64,000 bases of DNA, from the NCBI GenBank assembly GCA_026707945.1, contig JAPOVV010000115.1, positions 186,001-250,000 of the forward strand, read 5' to 3'. Positions 54,722-62,941 of the stretch are shown piece after piece. The notes beneath the pieces were generated by a model. The model did not search any database and was not told where the DNA came from. It saw nothing but the letters and a program-made list of their open reading frames with translations. Made by a program: the position numbers and the translations under genes. How positions within the stretch are numbered: the first letter of the stretch is position 1; each line of letters starts with the position of its first letter. This DNA is from Gammaproteobacteria bacterium. Lineage in GTDB: Bacteria > Pseudomonadota > Gammaproteobacteria > Pseudomonadales > Azotimanducaceae.

Positions 54722-55636
54722 ATGCTCAAAGCAGTGGGATTGAGTCGGCATTACGGATCCGTTAAAGCTGCCGACAATGTTTCATTTACCGTTGAACCCG
54801 GTGAAATCGTCGGACTTCTAGGACATAACGGCGCTGGCAAGACGACCGTTATGAAGTTACTTACCGGCTTTATCGAGCCGACGTCGGGCGAGGCGTGGGT
54901 CGACGATATTCTTGTCCAGGACGATCCGGTGGCAGCGCAGGCTCAGATCGGTTATTTACCCGAGAGCCAGCCGTTCTACGGTGAAATGTCCGTTGCGGAC
55001 TATCTGATGTTCGCTGCGACGATGCGCGGGATCCCGTTTGAGGATCGAGCAGCTAGTGTTCAGAAGGTTGTTGAAGACACCGACTTAGCTGGGCGATTTC
55101 TTGACACGATTGGAACGTTGTCGAGGGGATTCCAACAGCGCGTGTCCGTTGCGCAAGCCATTCTTCATCAACCGCCGGTGTTGATTCTTGACGAACCGAC
55201 GAACGGTTTGGATCCGACGCAAACGATTCAAATGCGCGAGTTGATCCAACGTCTCGCGGAGACTTCTACCGTGATCCTTTCGACTCACATCATGCAGGAG
55301 GTTGATGCTATCTGTGATCGCGTCTTGATCATGCGAGATGGTGAGCTTGTCGTCGATGAACGCTTAGATGAACTGAATCGTGCTGCGCGTATAGCGGTAC
55401 GAAGCAGTGCAAGTCGCGAACAACTGAGCAACGTGACCGGTCTTCGCGTCGACACAGGCGTTGAAACAGACGAGTACTTCCTGCATGTAGGTAGTTCTAC
55501 TGATGCCAACGCGCAGATCAACGCGCTAGTCCCCAAATTAGTTGAGGCAAAGGTTGCGATCTACGGCATACAGCCGGAGCGCCAAGACTTGGAGACGCTT
55601 TTTGCACGAGTAAGCGAGGGTACCCATGCAGCGTAA
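54722..55636 (+). CDS. ABC transporter ATPase (GldA-like)
   Basis: This 304-aa ATPase has Walker A GHNGAGKTTVMKLL near residues 34-46, the signature LSRGFQQRVSVAQ (the LSxGxxQR form typical of GldA-type ABC-2 ATPases) and Walker B VLILDEPTNGLDP, then the H-loop STHIM. A C-terminal extension of about 90 residues follows. AGGGGAGG precedes the ATG. It is the first gene of a three-gene operon, overlapping the permease gene by 11 bases. Confidence 0.95.
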   Translation: MLKAVGLSRHYGSVKAADNVSFTVEPGEIVGLLGHNGAGKTTVMKLLTGFIEPTSGEAWVDDILVQDDPVAAQAQIGYLPESQPFYGEMSVADYLMFAATMRGIPFEDRAASVQKVVEDTDLAGRFLDTIGTLSRGFQQRVSVAQAILHQPPVLILDEPTNGLDPTQTIQMRELIQRLAETSTVILSTHIMQEVDAICDRVLIMRDGELVVDERLDELNRAARIAVRSSASREQLSNVTGLRVDTGVETDEYFLHVGSSTDANAQINALVPKLVEAKVAIYGIQPERQDLETLFARVSEGTHAA

Positions 55637-58607
55637 CGCCAGTCTTGACATTGCATGGAAAGAACTTGCGATGTTCTTTTCATCCCCCATTGGTTATCTA
55701 TTCCTCGCCGCCTATCTCGGTGTCACGCTATTTGTCTTTTTCTGGGTAGAGCAGTTTTTTGCGAGAAATATCGCGGATGTGCGACCGATGTTCGAATGGT
55801 TGCCGATCCTGCTGATATTCCTCGCTGCGGCGTTGACGATGCGCTCTTGGAGCGACGAACGACGCATTGGCACCATTGAGTTTCTCTCAACGATGCCGAT
55901 TCGCGATTGGGAGTTGGTTGCAGGCAAGTTCCTAGCGTGTCTGTTATTGCTGATCGTCGCGCTTGGCATGACATTGCCTATACCGATTACCGTAGCGATG
56001 CTCGGCAATCTCGACTGGGGTCCGGTTTTCGCGGGTTACATTGCATCGATACTGCTCGGTGCGGCTTATTTGAGCATCGGCGTATTCATCAGTGCGCGGA
56101 GCGAGAATCAGATCGTCGCGTTAATCCTCTCGGTCTTCACGTGTGGCGTTTTCTATGCGATAGGTAGTCCCTTCTTCACTGAACTATTCGGTAACGAAAC
56201 AGCGGACGTCCTACGTGGTATTGGTTCAGGTTCACGATTTGAGTCGATCACCAGAGGCGTGGTTGACTTTCGAGACTTGTACTTCTACGGATCTGTCACC
56301 CTTACGTTCCTCGTTTTGAACGTGCATGCGCTTAGGAGTATGGGTTGGAGCGATGCGGGCAACAATGAGAAGCATCGCGCCACCCTCGTGTTATTAGGTC
56401 TACTAGTAGCAAATCTATTGATAGCAAACGTCTGGCTGAACTACGTAAAAGTCCTTCGCTGGGATGTGACAGAAGGCGACCAGTATTCCATATCGGACGT
56501 AACGAAGAACCAACTCACGCAGCTAACGGAACCGCTGTTGATTCGCGGCTACTTCAGTGCGAAAACGCACCCGTTACTCGCGCCATTGGTACCGCAGCTA
56601 AGCGATTTGCTCGCCGAATACGAAATCTCGGGTCGAAACGTCGTGCGCGTTGAACTGGTTGACCCAACAACGAATCCGGAACTGGAAGACGAAGCGAATT
56701 CCAAATATGGCATTCGGCCAGTACCGTTTCAAGTCCGTGATCGTCATGAAGCGAGTCTGGTCAATTCCTATTTCAACGTACTGATCATGTACGGAGACGA
56801 CTATGAAGTGTTAGGTTTCCAGGATCTGATCGAGGTCAAAGCGGCCAATGAATTCGACTTGGACGTGCAACTCAAGAATCCGGAATACCAGATCACCCGC
56901 AGTATTAAGAAAGTGCAATCCGGGTTTCGCAGTGGCGGATCACCTTTCGACTTTGTCACACAGCCTGTTCGGTTCGAAGGATTCATCTCGGGTCCCGCAA
57001 CGCTTCCGCCTGAACTCGAAGAAGGTCGTGGTCCTTTAACGAGCGCGTTGGAGGAACTTGAGGCGGGAGCCAACGGTAAATTCTCTTGGAGCATCGTCGA
57101 TCCCGAGGCTGGCGACGGCAGTGTCGCTGAACGAATCGCTGTAGAGCTCGGATTACAACCGATGGCAGCGAGTTTATTTGACGTCAACCGGTTTTATTAC
57201 TACCTGACGTTGACCGACGATCGGATCGTAGTGACCTTACCGATTCCCGAAGGGATGGACGTCGAAGGATTCAATCGAGTTTTGGAGGAAGGTCTACAGC
57301 GATTCGCAGCAGGGTTGCTCACATCTATAGCACTATACAGTCCTACGCCGCCGCCGCAGATGCCGCAAAACCCTTATATGCAACAACCTCAGCAAGTCGA
57401 CGACTACCGCGAGATTTATGCATCACTGACCGAGGATTTTGATGTACAGAAGGTCTCACTGGATTCGCCGGTGCCGACAGAATCGGATCTTCTGATCGTG
57501 GTTGCACCTGATGCGCTTAGTAAGACGAAGCTATTCCACATCGACCAGTTTCTAATGGCAGGCGGCACGGTGGTGCTCGCTTCCAGTGCGTATACGACGA
57601 CGTTGACGCAAGCAGCGTTTACGGCGATTCCGACCAACACGGGAATGAGTGACTGGTTAGCCCATCACGGTGTGACGATCGAGCAAACCATGCTCATGGA
57701 CAGTAATAACTCGAAGTTACCGTTACCGGTAACGCGTCAAGTTGGGCCGATTTCGATACAAGAAGTACGGATGTTTGACTACCCGTATTTTGTCGAGCTC
57801 ACGAGTGATGGATTGAATAGGGAAAACCCGATTACAAGCGGGTTGAACCAGCTAGCGATTCCATGGAGTTCTCCAGTCCAAGTCGATCCCGAGAGTCAAG
57901 GCGAGCGGGTCGTTACCACGTTGTTGCACACAGGGAATACGGCATGGCGTGATAGCGCGCCAGATATCAGACCCAAGGTGGACGCATCGGGTGCGTCACC
58001 GTATTTCCCAAGCGCGGAGCAAGGGCAGGAGACCGTAGGTGTTCTGTTAGAAGGTAAATTCACGTCATTCTTCACAGAATCACCCGTTTACGAAGAAGCG
58101 CTCGCGGCAGCGGTGGCAGACGATTCAGAAGACGCAGAATCAGATGAAAGCCCTATTGACGCACTCGGGCACGACCACGCCCATGACCATGGTACAGCTG
58201 ATGACGTCGATCTGACTGATCCGAACGATAACTTAGGAACGGTTGGGAGTGTGATTTCGCAGTCGCCGGAATCCGCGCGATTAATTGTGTTCGGTTCATC
58301 GGCGTTCGTTGCTGACACAGCTTTGGGTATGTTGGCATCAGCGCGTGGTCAACGATACACCGACAGTCTCCAGCTCGTGGCGAATATCGTGGACTGGTCG
58401 GTGGAGGACACATCGTTGATGAGCATTCGTGGACGTGGACATTTCACTCGGACCTTACCGCCGTTGAGTAATGTCGACAAGCAGGTGTGGGAGTATGTGA
58501 ACTACGCTCTCGCGTTATTGCTCATTGCGGCAACGTTCGGAGTTTTTCTATTCACACGAGCGCAACGAAACAGGCGTTATCAAGCGGTATTTGGAGACGC
58601 AGCATGA
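55626..58607 (+). CDS. Fused ABC-2 permease and GldG-like auxiliary protein
   Basis: This 993-aa protein joins two functions. Its first 250 residues have six membrane helices (start LFLAAYLGVTLFVFFWVEQF, RSWSDERRIGTIEFL, and further helices to RSMGWSD), as in GldF-type ABC-2 permeases. After a helix near residues 255-275, a long extracytoplasmic GldG/ABC_transp_aux-type region follows with DVTEGDQYSISDVTKNQL, IRGYFSAKTHPL and GPISIQEVRMFDYPYF. A final membrane helix ends at the C-terminus. Around residues 846-855 a His/Asp-rich patch GHDHAHDHG is embedded in an acidic stretch. Such operons occur in Bacteroidetes gliding and in many other bacteria with unknown cargo. Confidence 0.88.
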   Translation: MQRNASLDIAWKELAMFFSSPIGYLFLAAYLGVTLFVFFWVEQFFARNIADVRPMFEWLPILLIFLAAALTMRSWSDERRIGTIEFLSTMPIRDWELVAGKFLACLLLLIVALGMTLPIPITVAMLGNLDWGPVFAGYIASILLGAAYLSIGVFISARSENQIVALILSVFTCGVFYAIGSPFFTELFGNETADVLRGIGSGSRFESITRGVVDFRDLYFYGSVTLTFLVLNVHALRSMGWSDAGNNEKHRATLVLLGLLVANLLIANVWLNYVKVLRWDVTEGDQYSISDVTKNQLTQLTEPLLIRGYFSAKTHPLLAPLVPQLSDLLAEYEISGRNVVRVELVDPTTNPELEDEANSKYGIRPVPFQVRDRHEASLVNSYFNVLIMYGDDYEVLGFQDLIEVKAANEFDLDVQLKNPEYQITRSIKKVQSGFRSGGSPFDFVTQPVRFEGFISGPATLPPELEEGRGPLTSALEELEAGANGKFSWSIVDPEAGDGSVAERIAVELGLQPMAASLFDVNRFYYYLTLTDDRIVVTLPIPEGMDVEGFNRVLEEGLQRFAAGLLTSIALYSPTPPPQMPQNPYMQQPQQVDDYREIYASLTEDFDVQKVSLDSPVPTESDLLIVVAPDALSKTKLFHIDQFLMAGGTVVLASSAYTTTLTQAAFTAIPTNTGMSDWLAHHGVTIEQTMLMDSNNSKLPLPVTRQVGPISIQEVRMFDYPYFVELTSDGLNRENPITSGLNQLAIPWSSPVQVDPESQGERVVTTLLHTGNTAWRDSAPDIRPKVDASGASPYFPSAEQGQETVGVLLEGKFTSFFTESPVYEEALAAAVADDSEDAESDESPIDALGHDHAHDHGTADDVDLTDPNDNLGTVGSVISQSPESARLIVFGSSAFVADTALGMLASARGQRYTDSLQLVANIVDWSVEDTSLMSIRGRGHFTRTLPPLSNVDKQVWEYVNYALALLLIAATFGVFLFTRAQRNRRYQAVFGDAA

Positions 58608-59497
58608 ATCGAGCGATGCTAGCGGGATTGCTCGCTTTACAAGTATTGATCGTGGGCGTGGTTCTTGCATGGAACGTGCGACCGCCAGAAGAACCCGATG
58701 CGTTCTTCGACTTTAATCCAGATGAGATAACCTCATTTCAGATCCTCGCGGAAGACCACACGATTGATGTGAGGAAGGTCGAAGATACATGGCAGCTAGG
58801 TGACGGGAAACCGGCCGATGCTGAGAAAGTGAGCGACGTCCTATCGAAACTGGCGAGCGCGGCAACGGGATGGCCCGTTGCAACGAGTTCGTCGACTGCG
58901 GAGCGTTTTGAGGTCACAGAGGATAGTTTTCAAAAGCGTCTGACGTTGCGCGCTGGCGATGACGTTGTCGCAGACGCTTACTTTGGAACGTCACCTGGCT
59001 ATCGGAAGGTTCATGTCAGTCGTGCCAGTGGTGGACCCGTGTTCGCGATGGAGTTTTCTAACTACGAGCTCGGTTCTGATAACTCATCTTGGTTAAACAA
59101 GAGCTTGTTGAAACCAGAAGGAGCACTACAGCGGCTCGTTCACGAAGGTGAATATGCACTTAAGCTTGTTGACGACGAGTGGGTCGCAGAAGACGGATCG
59201 GAATTGGATAAGACCGTTGTGGATAACGTCATCGGTCGATTCGAAAATCTGAACGTCTACACGATTAGCGATGCCGAATTACCCGACGAACCAAAAGCGC
59301 TCCTTACTTGGACGGACGACCAGGGGGAAACATCTCTATCGCTCTACCACCTTGAGGAAGAGGACGATTGGGTAGCAACATCGGATCGAGTGGACGGGCA
59401 GTACGGGATTTCGACCTACATCGCCAAAGATATGGCGATGACGCTGGATGAACTACTCCCAAAGACCGAAGAGGATGAGCCTGCGCCGGAGGAATAG
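58604..59497 (+). CDS. DUF4340-domain protein
   Basis: From the ATG at 58604 (overlapping the previous stop, ATGA) it is 297 aa with an N-terminal membrane helix LAGLLALQVLIVGVVLAW, then an extracytoplasmic beta-rich domain: FDFNPDEITSFQI, WQLGDGKPADAEKVSDVLSK, RFEVTEDSFQKRLTL and FGTSPGYRKVHVS. This matches DUF4340 proteins, which regularly follow Gld-like ABC auxiliary genes. The C-terminus is acidic. The role is unknown, probably a partner of the transporter in the envelope. A longer frame starting at 58487 is out of keeping with the family start. Confidence 0.85.
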   Translation: MNRAMLAGLLALQVLIVGVVLAWNVRPPEEPDAFFDFNPDEITSFQILAEDHTIDVRKVEDTWQLGDGKPADAEKVSDVLSKLASAATGWPVATSSSTAERFEVTEDSFQKRLTLRAGDDVVADAYFGTSPGYRKVHVSRASGGPVFAMEFSNYELGSDNSSWLNKSLLKPEGALQRLVHEGEYALKLVDDEWVAEDGSELDKTVVDNVIGRFENLNVYTISDAELPDEPKALLTWTDDQGETSLSLYHLEEEDDWVATSDRVDGQYGISTYIAKDMAMTLDELLPKTEEDEPAPEE

Positions 59498-59508
59498 ACC
59501 CGGCGCAG
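59481..59508. terminator. GC-rich hairpin at the end of the ABC operon
   Basis: CTGCGCCGG (59481-59489) and CCGGCGCAG (59500-59508) form a perfect 9-bp stem around a 10-base loop that contains the TAG stop of the DUF4340 gene. It is not followed by a T-tract, but is a strong structure at the operon end. Confidence 0.5.
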
Positions 59509-59517
59509 AACTGTTGT

Positions 59518-59550
59518 GAGTTAGGTCTCGCGTTTCGCGATACCTAACTC
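59518..59550. repeat. Long near-perfect hairpin at the peroxiredoxin 3' end
   Basis: Two 15-base arms (59518-59532 and 59536-59550) pair with one mismatch around TTT. They cover the last codons and stop of the minus-strand peroxiredoxin gene. With the neighbouring 9-bp hairpin they separate two convergent genes and may terminate or protect transcripts from both sides. Confidence 0.6.
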
Positions 59551-60045
59551 CCCTAATCGCGTAGCGATGTCTTCCGCAGCCGTTTGAGGATTAACGCTCG
59601 TATCGACCGCTAGCACCTTACCGTCCGTGCCAATGTAGACGTTGTGGCGGTTAGAAAATCCGTATGGACTCATCACGCCGTATTGTTGGGCAACGGATTT
59701 GTCTGGATCCGCTAAGAGCGGAAAATCTGCTGACATTGACTCGGCGAATTTCGTGACATCTTCGATGGGATCGACACTGACCATGAAATACGTCGCTTCG
59801 TATTCTCGGATTAGGTGTCCTTTTTCCGTAAGCGACTTGCATTCAATCGTGCATCCTTTCGTAAATGCTTTGGGGTACCACGCAAGCACGACTGCACCTT
59901 CTTGAAGAAGCTCAGAGAGCTGATAGGTCTTGCCGTCGCTTCCTTGTAGAGAGAAATCTGGGGCGCTATCACCGATAGTTAGGGCAGTACCAAGAACTGC
60001 CGCAAAGGCGAGTGCCAAGGCTTGAAAGAGTTTACTACGACCCAT
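59521..60045 (-). CDS. Exported peroxiredoxin (AhpC/TSA, Bcp-like)
   Basis: This 174-aa protein has an N-terminal hydrophobic signal region (FQALALAFAAVLGTALT), then the thioredoxin-fold motif APDFSLQGSDGKTYQLSEL and the peroxidatic Cys in FTKGCTIECKSL, where a second Cys five residues on could resolve it, as in Bcp proteins. YFMVSVDPIEDVTKFAE and PLLADPDKSVAQQYGV follow. It probably removes peroxides in the periplasm. The signal cleavage site is not sharp. Confidence 0.85.
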   Translation of the reverse strand: MGRSKLFQALALAFAAVLGTALTIGDSAPDFSLQGSDGKTYQLSELLQEGAVVLAWYPKAFTKGCTIECKSLTEKGHLIREYEATYFMVSVDPIEDVTKFAESMSADFPLLADPDKSVAQQYGVMSPYGFSNRHNVYIGTDGKVLAVDTSVNPQTAAEDIATRLGELGIAKRET

Positions 60046-60105
60046 TGGACTAGGACCCTATTGGTATTCGACTACTGCGAATTAGACACCTTCGAGTTTG
60101 CGACA

Positions 60106-60786
60106 TTAGTCTGCAACACCGTCTTCACGCTTGCTACGACGAAGCATCCAGAAGCACAGCGTAGCGAGTAGCGCTCCGACCAACTGCGCGAGCACAAAAG
60201 GCGCCACGTCCATGGGAGCAATGCCCGAGAAAGATTCGGTTAAGCAGCGTGCGATGGTGACAGCCGGATTCGCGAATGATGTCGAAGCGGTAAACCAGTA
60301 CGCGCCGGAGATGTACAACCCTACGGTAGCTCCAACCCAGTTCGGATTGACGCGAAGCGTTCCGAGAATGGTTGCTACAAGGCCAAAGGTCGCGACGATT
60401 TCCGCTACGAAGGTGCCGACACTGAGACGAGGATTGGTTGACGTTTGCAGTATTTCTACATCGAACATAACGTGCGCGAGCCAAGTACCACAGATACCAC
60501 CAAGAATTTGTACGATCAGATAGAGTGAGGTTAACGAGTGCGACAGTTCCTTTCGTACCCAGAACGTGACAGAAACCGCGGGATTAAAGTGTGCCCCCGA
60601 AAGCGAACGGATAACCGTAATTAAGACTGCGAGCATCACGCCTGTCGCTAAGGTATTACCCAATAGCGCTACGGCATCGTTTCCAGCGGCGAGACGCTCC
60701 GCCATGATGCCCGAGCCTACGACCGTTGCGACGAGAAACAGTGTTCCGATAAACTCACCGGTGAGTTTCGTTGTCGTAGACTGCAA
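60106..60786 (-). CDS. Aquaporin-family (MIP) channel
   Basis: This 226-aa protein has six membrane helices and both NPA boxes: SGAHFNPAVSV (residues 68-70) and SFANPAVTIAR in the second half. The selectivity-filter Arg follows the second NPA as usual. EFIGTLFLVATVVGSGIMAE is a typical first helix. It could carry water, glycerol or, in the ArsM/AqpS-type neighbourhood, arsenite, but no arsenic genes are here. It follows the exported peroxiredoxin on the same strand; the interval of 60 bases allows a short operon. Confidence 0.92.
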   Translation of the reverse strand: MQSTTTKLTGEFIGTLFLVATVVGSGIMAERLAAGNDAVALLGNTLATGVMLAVLITVIRSLSGAHFNPAVSVTFWVRKELSHSLTSLYLIVQILGGICGTWLAHVMFDVEILQTSTNPRLSVGTFVAEIVATFGLVATILGTLRVNPNWVGATVGLYISGAYWFTASTSFANPAVTIARCLTESFSGIAPMDVAPFVLAQLVGALLATLCFWMLRRSKREDGVAD

Positions 60787-60839
60787 TGGCGTGCTTCCGT
60801 CGCTTCGTGCGCGATTGTAAAAACTAAAGAATCATCTAA

Positions 60840-62510
60840 ATGACAGCCTCTTTTCGGTTCAGTGAGTTATTCATCGGCGCGCTCGCGCTTGCTTACCTCG
60901 TTGGTTGCAGCCCAAAGGAAAAAGCCGACGTCTGGTTCGTTGACGAAGCGGCGCTACGCGGGATTGAATTCAAGCATGTATCCGGGTTTAAGGAGCGCCC
61001 GTACCTACCAGAAATCATGGGCGGCGGTGTCGCGTTCATCGACGTTGAGGGCGATGGCGATCTAGATATTTATTTCGTACAAAGTGGTTGGCATCTAGGC
61101 TCCGAGCCGAACCCTACGGATGTGCCGCCAAATGAGCTCTATCTGAATGACGGTACTGGCCATTTCACCCAGGGACCGGTTCAAGACCAGCTAGCTCACG
61201 TGGCATACGGTATGGGTGTCACGACGGGTGACTACGACAACGATGGCGATACGGATTTGTACGTCACCAACTTAGGAGAAAACGCATTGCTCAGGAACGA
61301 CGGCGATGGCCGATTTGTTGACGTAACACAAGCAGCGGGCGTCTCTGATCCGAAGTGGAGTACGGCAGCGACTTTTTCGGATTTCGACGCCGACGGCGAT
61401 CTCGATCTGTTTGTAGTCAACAACCTGAAGTGGTCTGCCGACAACGAGATGAATTGCTTCTCCAGAGGGGTGCCAACGTATTGCTTACCGACCAACTATC
61501 AAGCGCCCGCGCGTGACTCGATTTTTCGTAACAACGGTGACGGAACGTTTTCTGACGTTTCCAATGATTCGGGATTGGACCTCGCATTTGGCAATGGACT
61601 AGGTACGGTACCAGCCGATTTCGACGGTAATGGCTTGATTGATCTGTTTGTTGCTAATGACACCATGGTCAATCAACTATGGCTAAATCAAGGCGAGTGG
61701 CGTTTTGTCAACCGTGCGTTTCAATGGGCGTGCGCGGTCGACAACCACGGTTTTGCTAAGGCGGGAATGGGTGTCGATGCAATTGATCTGGACGATGACC
61801 TCGATCAGGACGTCTTAGTTGTCAATCTCGAAGGTCAATCTGATTCGGTTTACATAAACCATGAGACTTACTTTCGGGACCAAACTAGCCATGTGGGGTT
61901 GGGTGCGGGCAGTCGCCGTTTTACGCGCTTCGGCATCGCTTTTGCTGATTTCGACAACGACGGCGTTGTGGATCTACTTGAAGCGAACGGCAAGGTTGAC
62001 GGGAATCCGAAGAACGAGACCGACGAATTTGCCGAGCCAAACATGCTGTTCAGAGGGCAATATCGAAATCAGTTGGTTCGATTTGAACCAATGCAACAGA
62101 TCGATGGGACTGCAAACCCGCAAATACATACGAGTCGAGCACTAGCGGTTGGCGACATTGATCTCGATGGCGATCTAGACGCTGTTATCGTCAATCGAGA
62201 TTGGCCTGCCTACGTTCTAATCAACTCGATCGGACAAGATAACAATTGGATTCGCTTCCGCGTTCTAAATCGTCACGGTAGCGACGCGATCGGCGCAATG
62301 GTGACGCTTACGATCGGCGAAAAGCGCCAAGTGCGACACGTCAAGGTCGCGGGCAGCTACCTTTCGGCACATGATCCTCACGTGCACTTCGGTCTAGGCG
62401 AGATAGACGCGGTTTCAGAGGTGCTAGTACGCTGGCCAACCGGTGAGGAGCGGCAATTCGGTGATTTCGAGGTAAACCAAATCGTTGAGCTAGCGCTTTC
62501 CGATAGTTGA
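60840..62510 (+). CDS. CRTAC1-like FG-GAP/VCBS repeat lipoprotein (ASPIC/UnbV domain)
   Basis: This 556-aa protein has a signal peptide with lipobox ALAYLVGCSP, then repeats of a calcium-binding-like D-x-D-x-D/G-D pattern: DVEGDGDLDIYF, DYDNDGDTDLYV, DFDADGDLDLFV, DFDGNGLIDLFV, DFDNDGVVDLLE and DIDLDGDLDAVIV. The C-terminal ASPIC/UnbV domain is IGAMVTLTIGEKRQVRHVKV. This FG-GAP beta-propeller architecture is common in marine bacteria. The role is unknown, possibly binding other surface or extracellular proteins. Confidence 0.88.
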   Translation: MTASFRFSELFIGALALAYLVGCSPKEKADVWFVDEAALRGIEFKHVSGFKERPYLPEIMGGGVAFIDVEGDGDLDIYFVQSGWHLGSEPNPTDVPPNELYLNDGTGHFTQGPVQDQLAHVAYGMGVTTGDYDNDGDTDLYVTNLGENALLRNDGDGRFVDVTQAAGVSDPKWSTAATFSDFDADGDLDLFVVNNLKWSADNEMNCFSRGVPTYCLPTNYQAPARDSIFRNNGDGTFSDVSNDSGLDLAFGNGLGTVPADFDGNGLIDLFVANDTMVNQLWLNQGEWRFVNRAFQWACAVDNHGFAKAGMGVDAIDLDDDLDQDVLVVNLEGQSDSVYINHETYFRDQTSHVGLGAGSRRFTRFGIAFADFDNDGVVDLLEANGKVDGNPKNETDEFAEPNMLFRGQYRNQLVRFEPMQQIDGTANPQIHTSRALAVGDIDLDGDLDAVIVNRDWPAYVLINSIGQDNNWIRFRVLNRHGSDAIGAMVTLTIGEKRQVRHVKVAGSYLSAHDPHVHFGLGEIDAVSEVLVRWPTGEERQFGDFEVNQIVELALSDS

Positions 62511-62524
62511 TTTCCAATCGCGGC

Positions 62525-62941
62525 TTAGCTTGATATGCCCATTGCGTCGGACACAAACGCGATACGTTTCGACCGAACGTCGTCTTCGTAAGGAACCGCA
62601 ACGCCAACGCCCCAAACTGGTCCTGGCCATGCCACATCATTCTTTAATCGCCCAATAACGTGAACGTGTAGCTGGGGTACTTGGTTACCTAATGCTGCGA
62701 CGTTGATCTTATCAGCGTTAATCATCGTTTGCGCGGCTCTGGACGCGGATTCGATTTCGTCGAATAATGTCGATCGATATTCGGCGGGTACTTCATGGAA
62801 ATCTCTTAAGCCCTCGATTCGAGGTACGAGAATCAGCCACGGAAACCTTGCATCGTTCATGAGGAGCACGCGACACAAAGCCGCGTCACCTATCACCGCA
62901 CAGTCGTTGAGAAGCTGGTTATGGACGTCAAACGTGCTCAT
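62525..62941 (-). CDS. HIT-family (histidine triad) protein
   Basis: From the ATG at 62941 it is 138 aa. The HIT triad is partly kept, QLHVHVIGRLKND, where the third His is replaced, as in some bacterial HIT family members. FPWLILVPRIEGLRDFHEV and NVAALGNQVPQ are the typical preceding regions. These proteins bind or hydrolyse nucleotides; with a missing triad His the hydrolysis may be absent or changed. The ATG overlaps the stop of the preceding DUF3604 gene (ATGA), so the two are coupled. Confidence 0.8.
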   Translation of the reverse strand: MSTFDVHNQLLNDCAVIGDAALCRVLLMNDARFPWLILVPRIEGLRDFHEVPAEYRSTLFDEIESASRAAQTMINADKINVAALGNQVPQLHVHVIGRLKNDVAWPGPVWGVGVAVPYEDDVRSKRIAFVSDAMGISS

